Assembly (NCBI GenBank): GCA_030681895.1 | Contig: JAUXRI010000087.1 | Location: 1 to 64,000, forward strand | Source of the DNA: Myxococcales bacterium | GTDB taxonomy: Bacteria > Myxococcota > Myxococcia > Myxococcales > Myxococcaceae | Direction of reading: 5' to 3' | Length of the DNA stretch: 64,000 bases | Part shown: one piece after another, positions 45,233-54,339 of the stretch | Layout of the letters: each line of letters starts with the position of its first letter | Position numbering within the stretch: the first letter of the stretch is position 1 | Position numbers and translations under genes: made by a program | Notes under the pieces: model-generated | The model's input: only the letters and a program-made list of their open reading frames with translations | The model's database searches: none | Told to the model about the DNA's origin: nothing

Positions 45233-46774
45233 ATGCGGGGTCGCCTCTTCTGGACGACAGTGCTGGTGTGGAACCTGGGCTGTGGCGGAACCATCACCGA
45301 AGCGCTGACTGCCGCGCCCGTCGACGTCTCGACCATCAACTCGATGGTGCACGTCGCCGCGACGCCTGCGTTCGCCGATGAGCGTGGCGGTGGCCTCTTC
45401 ATCGACCTCGCCGGCCGCGTCGTTCGCCTGCGCGGAGACGGCACGCGCGCCGCGCTCGAGTCTCACCCGCAGAACCCCACCCCGCCCGGCGCTGCGAGCA
45501 GCATCTGGCCGCTGGGCCCGTACACCGCGCTCGTCGTCACCGAGCGTGGCCTCTACGTCGCCGACGGCGGTTGGCTCATCGCACCCGCCTGGCAGACGCG
45601 CCTCTCGGCCGAAGGGTTTCTCTCGAGCGCGACCGGCATCGACGGCATCGCGTGGATTGCCCATCAAGACGGCCTGTTCCGTGTCGAGGGCGGCGAACTG
45701 AAGGAGCTCAAGGCCAACGGCGCGCCCATCACCGGCATCACGGCGCTCGCCATCGCTCCGGCGACCGACCTGCGCCCCGGCGTGTGGTTCGCTCAAGGCA
45801 ACACCGTCTCGGTCGCGGCGCAGACGAGCGCCAACGTCTTCTCGATTCGCGACAGCGGCCTGACGGCCGACGAGCTGACCGGCGGCGTGCGCGGCATCGC
45901 GGGCATCACCGCCTCGCGCACCTCGGCGGGCGAAGTCTGGGTCATCACGCCGAAGGTGCTGCTGCAGCGCACGCTGGTGAGCTGGCGCCGCTACGAGCTG
46001 GGCCGAACCCCGAAGCAGGTGATGTCGGCGGGCCGGTTCCTCTGGCTCCAGTCGGGTGATGGGCTCTACCGCTACGACGCCGACGCGAAGTTGTGGAGCC
46101 TCGCCAAAGGCCTCGAGGCCGTACCGACGCTCCTCGCCGTCGACGCGGCCGGCAGCGCCTGGGTTCGTGTGGGCGACCGCACCGTCTCGGTCGCGCCGTC
46201 GCTGCCGCTGCGCCTCACGGGCCTCTTCCAGAACCAGATTGTCTACGAGCCCGAGGCCGTCGTGCAGTTGGTGGTGCCGCAGGGCACCGCGCTCGAGGCG
46301 GTGAGCTGGCGCTTCGACGACAACGACGCGCGCGCCGTCGACGTCACCAAGGGCCAGGTGGGCCTGCCACCACAACAGAACCTCACCTTCCACTCCCTCG
46401 GCGGCGTCGAGGCCTCGGGCCGCCTGCGCCTCATCTCGTTCGCCGCGCTGACCGACGGGCTGCACACCCTCGAGGTGACGGCGCGCACCACCGAAGGCGT
46501 CGAGACGAAACGGCTGCTGCACTTCGACCTCGAAGCGTCGGCGTCGATTCAAGTGTCCTGGCAGCGCGACATTCGCCCACTCGTCGAGGCGCGCTGCAGC
46601 AAGTGCCACGGCACCGGCACCGAGCCGAAGATGACGACCTACGACGAGTGGAAAACGAACGCCGAGGCCTCGGCCACCGCGGTGCGCGACCGGCGCATGC
46701 CCGCCGACGGGCCGCTCGACGCCGCAGGTATTCAGCTGATGCAACGCTGGGTCAACGGAGGCGCCCTGCCATGA
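45233..46774 (+). CDS. Propeller-type lipoprotein with C-terminal haem c motif
   Basis: 513 residues from the ATG at 45233 (AAAGGA site); the long upstream frame overlaps the previous gene and is not used. Lipoprotein-like start (MRGRLFWTTVLVWNLGC). Residues about 40-310 contain WD/propeller-like strands (GLYVADGG, WIAHQDGLFRVEGG, GVWFAQGN, LWLQSGDGLYRYDADAK). The end is a cytochrome-c-like domain: RDIRPLVEARCSKCHGTG ... RRMPADGPLDAAGIQLMQRWVNGG, with CxxCH and distal Met. It may bind haem and carry electrons at the surface. It overlaps the FG-GAP gene by 4 bases (ATGA). Confidence 0.82.
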   Translation: MRGRLFWTTVLVWNLGCGGTITEALTAAPVDVSTINSMVHVAATPAFADERGGGLFIDLAGRVVRLRGDGTRAALESHPQNPTPPGAASSIWPLGPYTALVVTERGLYVADGGWLIAPAWQTRLSAEGFLSSATGIDGIAWIAHQDGLFRVEGGELKELKANGAPITGITALAIAPATDLRPGVWFAQGNTVSVAAQTSANVFSIRDSGLTADELTGGVRGIAGITASRTSAGEVWVITPKVLLQRTLVSWRRYELGRTPKQVMSAGRFLWLQSGDGLYRYDADAKLWSLAKGLEAVPTLLAVDAAGSAWVRVGDRTVSVAPSLPLRLTGLFQNQIVYEPEAVVQLVVPQGTALEAVSWRFDDNDARAVDVTKGQVGLPPQQNLTFHSLGGVEASGRLRLISFAALTDGLHTLEVTARTTEGVETKRLLHFDLEASASIQVSWQRDIRPLVEARCSKCHGTGTEPKMTTYDEWKTNAEASATAVRDRRMPADGPLDAAGIQLMQRWVNGGALP

Positions 46775-49700
46775 ACCTTCGCGCGCGACTCGTCACCTGC
46801 GGCTGCCTGCTCACCCTGACGGCGTGTGAGCCACCGACCCCGACGCCACCGACCCCACCGCCGCCCATCGACCGCTGCGAGAACCTCGCGGCCATCGAGG
46901 TGGTTGCAGCTCCAGCAACCGTGAAGGCGAGTGGCGCATCGACGCTGTCGGCGAAGGGCGGCTCGGGCCGGTACACCTTCACCCTCGAGGCGAACGCCTC
47001 GGGCGGCACCGTCGCGGGCACGCGGTACGTGGCTGGAACGACGGCAGGCCTCGACATCGTGCGCGCGACCGATGACTGCGGCGCCACGGCCGACCTGCAG
47101 CTCGTCGTCAGCCCCGCCTTCGACGTGCAGCCCCTGCGCGCGTCGGTGCGGCCCGGCACGCGCTTCACGATTCAGGTGACGGGCAACACCGGCACGGTGA
47201 CGTTCGCGCCATCGCAGGCTGCGCTGGCGTCTCGCGGCTCCATCTCGGCAGCAGGCGAGTACATCGCCGGAGCGACACCCGGGCTCGACCTCATCGTCGC
47301 GCGAGACAGCGTCTCGGGAGACCAGGCGCTGCTCCAGTACACCGTCGCTGCCTCGGCACGGTTTCGGCCGCGCCCTGCCTTCATGGCGGCGCCGACGGGC
47401 GGCCTCGTACCGCTCGAGACGGCCGAGGGCTCGGGCGTCGTCACCTGGCGCCTGACGGGCGGGCCAGGCACCCTGACGGGCTCCACGTGGCGCGCGCCCG
47501 ACACCGGCGGCGGCACGGCGGCGCTCGAGGTGCGCGACGTCTTCACGGGAGAGACGGCGGTCGCGTCGATTCGCATCCTCACCGAGCTGACGCGGCCCAA
47601 CCGCGCGCAGGGCCGGCGGGGTGACGTCGCGAACATGGTGGTGGGCGACTTCGACGGCGACGGCGTGAAGGACGTGGCGCTCGGGGTGCCTGAGAGCGAC
47701 CTCTCGAAGCCGCAGGGCGGCGCGGTGTTCATCTACAAGGGCACGGCGACGGGGTTCCCCGCCGAGCCGACGTGGACGATTCGCGGCACCTCCGACACGG
47801 GCCAGCTGGGCTCGGTGATGGCGGTCGGAGATCTCGACGGCGACGGCAAAGACGACCTCGCCATCTCGGAGCCCGGCGCCGACGTCACCATCGCCGACTC
47901 TGGCGCCGTGGACCTGTACCGCATCGGAGAGAACGGACCTGAGCTGATGCGGCCTCCGCTGACGGGCCTGGGCCGCGGCAACTTCGGCGCTTCGCTCGAC
48001 ATCGCGGACATGGACGGTGATGGAGACCTCGACCTCATCGTCGGCTCACCGGGTGCTGACCTCGCGGCGACCGGAGCCATCAACGGCCGCGGCGTCGTCG
48101 ACATCTTCCTCGTCGAGCGCGACCGCCCCGTGCCTGACCTCGGGTCGATTCGTATCGGCGGCCAGGACCTCGCGGCCGACGGCACCTTGCGGCCCTTCAC
48201 CCAGCTGCGCGCGGGCCGCTCCATCGTCGCGCGCGGCGTCAACGGCGATGGGCGCGTCGACCTCGCCATTCTCACCACGGTGAACAACTCGCTGCTCGGC
48301 GGCACCGCGCTCGCACGCAGTCAGAACGCCATTCAGCTGCACCTCGGCCGTGAAGGCACGCCCCGCTTCGACTCGAAGCCCGACGCGTACATCCTGCCCA
48401 TCAACCCGATGGACTCGGGCGAAGGCACCTGGCGGCTGGGCTTCGTGCCGGCCTCGGGGGGCGTCGGCCCGTTCCTCATCGCGGCCGCAGACCAGGCCGA
48501 CTCACCGAACCTGATGGCGATGGGCGGAAACCCTGCGGGCTCCAACGCGGGCGGCGCGCTGCTGTTCGACCTGCGCGCGCTGATGGCGACGGGCGCCGCC
48601 GGCGACAGGCCCACCCAGCTCGGCCGCGCCGATGCGTTCGCGAAGCTCTACGGAGACCAGGCCAACATTCAGGCCGCGCGCAGCTTCGCGGTGGGCGACC
48701 TCGACGGAGACATGAAGCCCGAGCTGGTGCTGGGCGCTCCCTACGCGACCTCCACCGAGCTGGTGAACGGCATGATGGTGTCGACGCCGAACACGGGCCG
48801 GCTGCTCGTCTATTCGCTGGGCACGCTGAGCCGCGGCGCCGAGCTGAACAAGACGACGATGGTTCGCAACGGTGCGCTGCGCACCGACGTGCTCGGCATC
48901 GCCTCGGCCGTGTGGACCTCTGGCACGCAGACCTCGCTCATCGGCTACGCGGGCCGCGCCACCACGGCCCTCGGTCTCTTCACGGGCCGGCTCGACACCT
49001 TCACGGGGAGCGGGACGGACCTCTCGACGTGGACCCGCGCCTCATCGCCGACGCCGAACGCTCCGGGTGCACAGGGCTTCGGGCTCGCCGTCGACGTGGC
49101 GCCGGGCCTGGGCGGCCTTCGAGCGCTCGTGGGCGTGCCCAACATCTCGGGCACCAGCGCCGACTACTCCGGCAACGAGACGGGCGCTGGCCAGGTGCAC
49201 CTCTTCACGGCGGCGGCCCCCGACGCACCGCGCATTCTGCAAGAGGGCGCGAACACCAGGTACGTCACCGACGCAGGGGTGAACGCGTTCGGAGGCCGCA
49301 TCATTGGGGCCGATGTCGCGATGACGGACTTCGACGGTGATGGAAGACCGGATGCCGTCTTCGCCGCGCCGCAGCTGAGCGTTCCCGCGCGGCTCGCCGA
49401 CGGAGGCGTGCCGAACACCGAGTACGCCGGCCATCGGCCGCAGTGTTTCCAGGCTGGCGCACAGACTCCCGGTGGTGCGTTCGTTCACCTGCAGAAGGCT
49501 GACGGCACGTACGCCGAGGGCTTCAGAGTCTGGGCACCCGTCGCCATCGCGGGCTGCACCGTGCCTGACGGCGGCGCGGCGGCGGTGTGTCAGCGCTCGG
49601 CCATCGCGCGAAGCGGCGTGATGGGTGGCTTCGACTTCAACGGCGACGGCACGCAGGACCTCGCGATGTCCCGCACCAACGGCCTCGAGGTCGCCTTCGG

Positions 49701-50529
49701 CCGCGCGCCCGACGACGCGAGCCTCGCGAAGCCCTCCATCGCGTGTGACATGGGGTACTCGTTGCCGAGTGTGCCGCAGGGCACGACGCTGCTCGGCGCG
49801 CTTGGAGACCTCGACGGCGATGGCTGCCATGAGCTCGGCCTGCGCTACGGCGACCGGCTCGGCGTCATCGTCGTCTACGGGTTCGACCCCGGTGGCGCTC
49901 GGTGTGGTGGACGGACCGTGGGCTCGTGGGTGCGGCTCTCGGGTGACGCCGAGGCCGGGCTGCCGACGATTCGGCTCGGCGTGGCGATGGCGCGCGCGGG
50001 CCAGCTGCTCGTGAACGACTCGCGCGATTTCATCGCGGTGACGGCCGACCTCTATTCGTACCAGGGCGTCGCGCAGCCGACGGTGCTCCTCTACGACGTG
50101 GCCCAGCTCAACGCGCGCCGGCCGATGTCGGGCGGCGTGATGGTGGGCGCGCTGGGCGACGGCGTCGACCCGGTCCCGCTGGTGTACCTGGAGCGCGCTC
50201 CGGGCTTCGGCAGGCAGCTGTGGGGTGGCGTGAACGTGGTGGGCGACAGCCGGCCCGACCTCATCGTCTCGGCGCCCACGGCGTCGGTGAACGGCGACGG
50301 CACGGGTGCGGTCTTCGTCTTCGCAGGCGGAACCGTGGCGCCCGGGAAGAACGAGTCGTCGTTCACCATCTTCCCTGACCAGCGCGAGCGCGCCTCGTTC
50401 GGGCAAGACCTCGCCGCGACGGCCCCGTCGGCCATGTTCTCGACGCCGCCCGCCATCATCATCGGCGCACCACTGAGCTATCGGTCGGGCACGTCGAACG
50501 GAACGGCGTTCCTGCTCCCGCTGAACTAG
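46771..50529 (+). CDS. Giant FG-GAP (integrin-alpha-like) lipoprotein
   Basis: 1252 residues starting at the ATGA overlap. A lipoprotein signal (MNLRARLVTCGCLLTLTAC) and Pro-rich stretch precede two to three Ig-like domains. About nine FG-GAP repeats follow with DxDxDG calcium loops, for example VVGDFDGDGVKDVALGVPES, VGDLDGDGKDDLAISEPGAD and MDGDGDLDLIVGSPGAD. These form an integrin-alpha-type beta-propeller. Extra loops carry short linkers. A calcium-dependent surface adhesion or scaffold protein is likely. Being coupled to the haem-motif propeller lipoprotein suggests the two work in one complex. Confidence 0.88.
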   Translation: MNLRARLVTCGCLLTLTACEPPTPTPPTPPPPIDRCENLAAIEVVAAPATVKASGASTLSAKGGSGRYTFTLEANASGGTVAGTRYVAGTTAGLDIVRATDDCGATADLQLVVSPAFDVQPLRASVRPGTRFTIQVTGNTGTVTFAPSQAALASRGSISAAGEYIAGATPGLDLIVARDSVSGDQALLQYTVAASARFRPRPAFMAAPTGGLVPLETAEGSGVVTWRLTGGPGTLTGSTWRAPDTGGGTAALEVRDVFTGETAVASIRILTELTRPNRAQGRRGDVANMVVGDFDGDGVKDVALGVPESDLSKPQGGAVFIYKGTATGFPAEPTWTIRGTSDTGQLGSVMAVGDLDGDGKDDLAISEPGADVTIADSGAVDLYRIGENGPELMRPPLTGLGRGNFGASLDIADMDGDGDLDLIVGSPGADLAATGAINGRGVVDIFLVERDRPVPDLGSIRIGGQDLAADGTLRPFTQLRAGRSIVARGVNGDGRVDLAILTTVNNSLLGGTALARSQNAIQLHLGREGTPRFDSKPDAYILPINPMDSGEGTWRLGFVPASGGVGPFLIAAADQADSPNLMAMGGNPAGSNAGGALLFDLRALMATGAAGDRPTQLGRADAFAKLYGDQANIQAARSFAVGDLDGDMKPELVLGAPYATSTELVNGMMVSTPNTGRLLVYSLGTLSRGAELNKTTMVRNGALRTDVLGIASAVWTSGTQTSLIGYAGRATTALGLFTGRLDTFTGSGTDLSTWTRASSPTPNAPGAQGFGLAVDVAPGLGGLRALVGVPNISGTSADYSGNETGAGQVHLFTAAAPDAPRILQEGANTRYVTDAGVNAFGGRIIGADVAMTDFDGDGRPDAVFAAPQLSVPARLADGGVPNTEYAGHRPQCFQAGAQTPGGAFVHLQKADGTYAEGFRVWAPVAIAGCTVPDGGAAAVCQRSAIARSGVMGGFDFNGDGTQDLAMSRTNGLEVAFGRAPDDASLAKPSIACDMGYSLPSVPQGTTLLGALGDLDGDGCHELGLRYGDRLGVIVVYGFDPGGARCGGRTVGSWVRLSGDAEAGLPTIRLGVAMARAGQLLVNDSRDFIAVTADLYSYQGVAQPTVLLYDVAQLNARRPMSGGVMVGALGDGVDPVPLVYLERAPGFGRQLWGGVNVVGDSRPDLIVSAPTASVNGDGTGAVFVFAGGTVAPGKNESSFTIFPDQRERASFGQDLAATAPSAMFSTPPAIIIGAPLSYRSGTSNGTAFLLPLN

Positions 50530-50753
50530 CGGCTCGCGCCTGGCGTTGCAGCCGCAGAGCCACCGAAACGCGCATCGGACACCACGGCAGCCCAGGCATG
50601 CGCCGCGTTCGGCTACTCGCCAGCCACGAGGGTCGCGTTCTCGCTGCCGTTCGCCGCGCCTTCGCGAGCACTTCTTTCCCGCGCCGTCTTCAACTGTGCG
50701 GCGTACAGAGCGAAGCCATCGAGTCCGACGTCGGTCGCATCGGGCGACGAGCT

Positions 50754-52100
50754 TCAGCTCGTGATGAACCCGGGGAGCGCGCCGGTCGAGTCACCGAACG
50801 ACGTCTGCGGAGCCCCCAGCGCGTCGGTCATCGACAAGAACAGGTTGGCCACGCTCGGCGCGTTGGTGAACCGAAGGTGACGCCCGCTCTGCACCCGGCC
50901 GCCAGCGTTGCCCGCGACGAGAATGGGCATGTTGTTGTGGCTGTGGCTGTCGCCGTCTTCAATCTCGCTCGAGAAGAACACGAGAGAGTTCGAGAGCACC
51001 GAGGTGCCGTTCATGTCCTGCGCGGCCTTGAGCTGCCGCACGAGGTACGCGAACTGCTCGACCTCCCACGTGTTGATGCGCTCGATGGCGTCGTTGTTCG
51101 TCGCGCTCCCACCGTGGTGCGAATACGAGTGGTGCCCGTCGGTGAGGTTGAGGAAGTTGTACACGTAGCCGCTGCCGGCGTTCTGCAGCATGAACGTGGC
51201 CGAGCGCGTGAGGTCGCAGCGGAACGCCCACACCAGCATGTCGATCATCACGCGCGAGCGGTCTCGCAGGTCGCCGACCGCGGCCGGACGACTGCCGGGC
51301 GTACACACGGCCATCACCTGCTCCGACTGCACTCGGCGCTCGAGCTCGCGCACGCCGGTGAAGTACTCGTCGAGCTTGCGCTGGTCGGTCTTGCCCAGCT
51401 TCGGCTTGAGGCCATCGGCGTCGGCCTTCACCGCGTCGAGCACCGACTGCTTGAGGCGCTTGCGCTTCTCGACGGCCAGCATGCTCTGGTTCGGGTCGAG
51501 GCCGCCAAAGAGACGGTCGAAGAGCACCAGCGGGTTGGTCTCTTTCGCGAGCGGCTGCGTGTCACTCGCCCACGAGATGTTGCGCGCGTAGGCGCACGAG
51601 TAGCCCGAGTCGCAGTTGCCCGACGCGCCGCCGCCATCGGTGCCCGTCTCGAGCGAGGCGAAGCGGGTGCGGCCGCGCCACGCGTTCGCGAACACCTGGT
51701 CGAGCGAGATGCCGTTGCGAATGTTGGCCGCCTCGGTCTTGAACGGGTGCGCCGCGGTGAGGAACGCGCCGGTGCCTGACGCATGGTCGCCCGGGCCGTC
51801 GGGGCGCGCGGGACGGTTCGAGAGGCCGGTGATGACGTTGACGTCGCCTTGAATCGACGGGTCCTGCCCGCGCTGGCCGAGCGAGGCGAGAATCGACGGG
51901 AGCGTCCACGTGGTGCCCGTCTCTGCAGGCGTCCACCGGTTCATGCGAATGCCGCACGGCACGTAGAACGCGAGGAAGCGCTTGGGCGGCGTGGCCTGCG
52001 CGAGCGCCATGCCTGGCAGCATCGCCTCGAGCCACGGGAGCGCGAGTGAAGCGCCTGCGCCGCGAAGCAGGGTTCGACGTGAAAGGCTGGGGAACTTCAT
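50754..52100 (-). CDS. Tat-exported DUF1552-family protein
   Basis: 448 residues, GGAGAG ribosome site, ATG overlapping the upstream stop by 4 bases. Twin-arginine signal LSRRTLLRGAGASLALPWLEAM. DUF1552 landmarks are present: RFLAFYVPCGIRMNRWTP, SLETGTDGGG, NISWASDTQPLAKETNP and FFSSEIEDGDSHSHNNMPILVAGNAGG. DUF1552 is a sister of DUF1501 in the alkaline-phosphatase-like group and nearly always follows a DUF1592-type gene, as here. The biochemical activity is unknown. Confidence 0.9.
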   Translation of the reverse strand: MKFPSLSRRTLLRGAGASLALPWLEAMLPGMALAQATPPKRFLAFYVPCGIRMNRWTPAETGTTWTLPSILASLGQRGQDPSIQGDVNVITGLSNRPARPDGPGDHASGTGAFLTAAHPFKTEAANIRNGISLDQVFANAWRGRTRFASLETGTDGGGASGNCDSGYSCAYARNISWASDTQPLAKETNPLVLFDRLFGGLDPNQSMLAVEKRKRLKQSVLDAVKADADGLKPKLGKTDQRKLDEYFTGVRELERRVQSEQVMAVCTPGSRPAAVGDLRDRSRVMIDMLVWAFRCDLTRSATFMLQNAGSGYVYNFLNLTDGHHSYSHHGGSATNNDAIERINTWEVEQFAYLVRQLKAAQDMNGTSVLSNSLVFFSSEIEDGDSHSHNNMPILVAGNAGGRVQSGRHLRFTNAPSVANLFLSMTDALGAPQTSFGDSTGALPGFITS

Positions 52101-54169
52101 GGCGTCTCTCCGCGACGGTGCGTGAATGAACGGCTCGTGGTGATGCTCTTCACGAGCGCCGACAGTCGATAGCCCTTGTCGGCGAAGTCATGGGTGATGG
52201 CCTCGACCTGACACGACTCGGTTCGCAACGGCGCGCGGCCGAGCCCGTAGGTGAAGAGCTTCTCGGTCATGCAGTGCGTGAAGCGCGCGTCGGTCTTGAG
52301 CAGGGAAGACAGCTCGGCGGGCCCGCTGAACGCCCGGCCGTCAGGCAGCGTGCCGGCCGCGTCGATGGGGAAGCCACCCGTGTCCATCGTGCGCCACCGG
52401 CCGACGCCATCGAACGACTCCATGCTGAAGCCGATGGGGTCCATCATCGAGTGGCAGCCGGAGCACGAGGGGTCTGCGCGGTGACGCTCGATGCGCTGGC
52501 GCAGGGTCGCGTCGGGCATCACGGGCAGCGGCAAGGCCTCGACGCCGGGGGGCGGCGCAGGAGGCTCCTGGCACAACAGGTTCGCCATCACCCACGCGCC
52601 GCGCTTCACTGGCGAGGTGCGCATGGGGAACGACGTCACCGTGAGCACGCCGGCCTGACCGAGCACCGAGCCGCGCTCGGGGTTGTCGAGCGTCACCCGC
52701 TGCATCGTCGCGGAGCCGGGCCGCGGCACGCCGTAGTGGTCGGCCAGCGTGTCGTTGAGGAACGTGAAGTCGCTGCCCAGCAACCCCAGCGCGCTCACGT
52801 CCTGGTTCAGGAAGTGCTCGAAGAAGAGCTCGGTCTCGAGCTTCATCGCCGTCTTCGTCGCGGCGGTCACGTTCGGGTAGGTGCTCGACGACGGCGCGGC
52901 GTCTTCGACCTGGTTCGACCACAACCACTGGCCGGCGAAGAGGCTGGTGAGCGTCTTCGCCTTCGGGTCCGCCAACATGCGCGCGACCTGCGCCTGCAGC
53001 ACCGCGGGCTCGGTCAGCATGCCGTCGTCGGCGACCTGCGAGAGCGCGTCATCAGGCGTCGTCGCCCAGAGGAAGTACGACAGGCGCGCAGCGAGCTCGT
53101 GCGCGCTCAGCGGGTGCGCGTCGAGCGACGTCGGGTCGGCGTCGAGCTCGACGCGGAAGAGGAAGTTCGGAGACAGCAGCATCGCCTGGAGCGCCAGCGC
53201 CAACGCAGCCTTCGGGGTCTCGGCGTCGGCGACCGCGAGCGTGACGATGCGCTCGTAGCGGTCGACCTCGGTGGTGGTGAGTGGCCGGCGCCAGGCCTTG
53301 CGGCCGAAGCGCGTGAGGATGGTGCGTGGACACCCTGCCGTCGCCGGGTCGCACACCATCACCTTCGCGAGCGCGGGCGAGACGACGGTGCCAGGGCGTT
53401 GCACCTCGAACCAGTCGACCAACAGGTTCCGGTCGGCGGGCGCCAGGTAGTAGTCGTTGGTGAACTCCACCTCGACGCGGTGGCTGCCCTGCGTGACGTC
53501 GCTCTCGACGGTGAAGATGGCGGGCGACGCCTGGAGCGCGGTGACGGTGAAAGCGCTCAGCTGCCGGCCATCGAGCGTGAGCACCATGTTGGCCGCGTCG
53601 GGACCTGCCGCCTGCTGCGCCGCACGAACGCGGAACGTGTAGCGGCCGGTGGTGACGAAGTTCACCTGCGACGAGATGGTGCCGTTCGAATACAGATTCC
53701 AGAACTCGCCAGCAGCGGAGCCCGTCGACTTCGCGCCGTCTTCAGCCTGCACACGCGTCGTCTGGCCTGGCGTCGCTTCTTTCGCGATGACGGCCTCGGC
53801 GAGCGCCTTCGCCGCGAGGTCGTATTTTTCAACGAGCACAGGCGCGGTCGAGAGCACGTCGCCCAGGTTGTTGAAGCCATGCCCGTAGTCGTCAGCGGGA
53901 AAGTCATCGGCCGGCTTCGTCGCGTCGTCGAGCAGATCGCGAACGGTGTTGTTGTACTCGGCGCGGTTGAGGCGGCGCATGGTGACGCGGCCCGGGTCGA
54001 GCGTCGCCGTTGGCGCGCAGGTGACAGGCTCGCCACCACCAGTGCCATTCGTCGCCCCGCCACCACCCGTGCCCGGAATCGACGGCTCACCCGGTACGCC
54101 GAAGCCGCTCACGATGGCGCCTTCACACCCGAAGACCGCCAGACTGACCGCCAGAACCGTGCGTCGCAT
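52097..54169 (-). CDS. DUF1587/1592/1595/1588/1585-type exported lipoprotein
   Basis: 690 residues from the ATG at 54169 with a lipoprotein signal (MRRTVLAVSLAVFGC) and Gly linker. The domain order matches the planctomycete-type modules: MRRLNRAEYNNTVRDLLDD (DUF1587), an inserted carbohydrate-binding-like beta-domain (about 140-260), RFGRKAWRRPLTTTEVDRYE (DUF1595), LSAHELAARLSYFLWATTPDD (DUF1592), RIERHRADPSCSGCHSMMDPIGFSMESFD with CxxCH (DUF1588) and LFTYGLGRAPLRTESC (DUF1585). It forms a two-gene operon with the DUF1552 gene. A haem c-linked exported complex is inferred, not shown. Confidence 0.9.
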   Translation of the reverse strand: MRRTVLAVSLAVFGCEGAIVSGFGVPGEPSIPGTGGGGATNGTGGGEPVTCAPTATLDPGRVTMRRLNRAEYNNTVRDLLDDATKPADDFPADDYGHGFNNLGDVLSTAPVLVEKYDLAAKALAEAVIAKEATPGQTTRVQAEDGAKSTGSAAGEFWNLYSNGTISSQVNFVTTGRYTFRVRAAQQAAGPDAANMVLTLDGRQLSAFTVTALQASPAIFTVESDVTQGSHRVEVEFTNDYYLAPADRNLLVDWFEVQRPGTVVSPALAKVMVCDPATAGCPRTILTRFGRKAWRRPLTTTEVDRYERIVTLAVADAETPKAALALALQAMLLSPNFLFRVELDADPTSLDAHPLSAHELAARLSYFLWATTPDDALSQVADDGMLTEPAVLQAQVARMLADPKAKTLTSLFAGQWLWSNQVEDAAPSSSTYPNVTAATKTAMKLETELFFEHFLNQDVSALGLLGSDFTFLNDTLADHYGVPRPGSATMQRVTLDNPERGSVLGQAGVLTVTSFPMRTSPVKRGAWVMANLLCQEPPAPPPGVEALPLPVMPDATLRQRIERHRADPSCSGCHSMMDPIGFSMESFDGVGRWRTMDTGGFPIDAAGTLPDGRAFSGPAELSSLLKTDARFTHCMTEKLFTYGLGRAPLRTESCQVEAITHDFADKGYRLSALVKSITTSRSFTHRRGETP

Positions 54170-54339
54170 GGAGGCGGAGGATGCAACCCAATGGCCGCCC
54201 CTGCAACGCGCCAACCAGATGACATTCTTGAGCAACTGGAGGCTTCCACTGTTCACCTGAGGTGGCAGGTGAGGGGTGGATCTGGAGCATCGAGGCGCGT
54301 TGACTTTCGAGCGCGAAACGAGGCTGTTCTCGCGCTCCA

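Noticed and set aside
45113..46744. 543-codon minus-strand frame
   Set aside because: Antisense to the haem-motif lipoprotein; composition is shadow-like (Arg, Ala, Gly, His) and it lacks a start site or motif.
46093..46770. N-terminal extension of the FG-GAP frame
   Set aside because: The extension is Arg-rich and overlaps the haem-motif gene; the ATG at 46771 opens a proper lipoprotein signal in an ATGA overlap.
50598..51779. 393-codon plus-strand frame
   Set aside because: Antisense to the DUF1552 gene and without protein-like motifs. The gap 50530-50753 holds no supported gene; only a 7-bp inverted repeat at 50747-50762, too weak to call a terminator.
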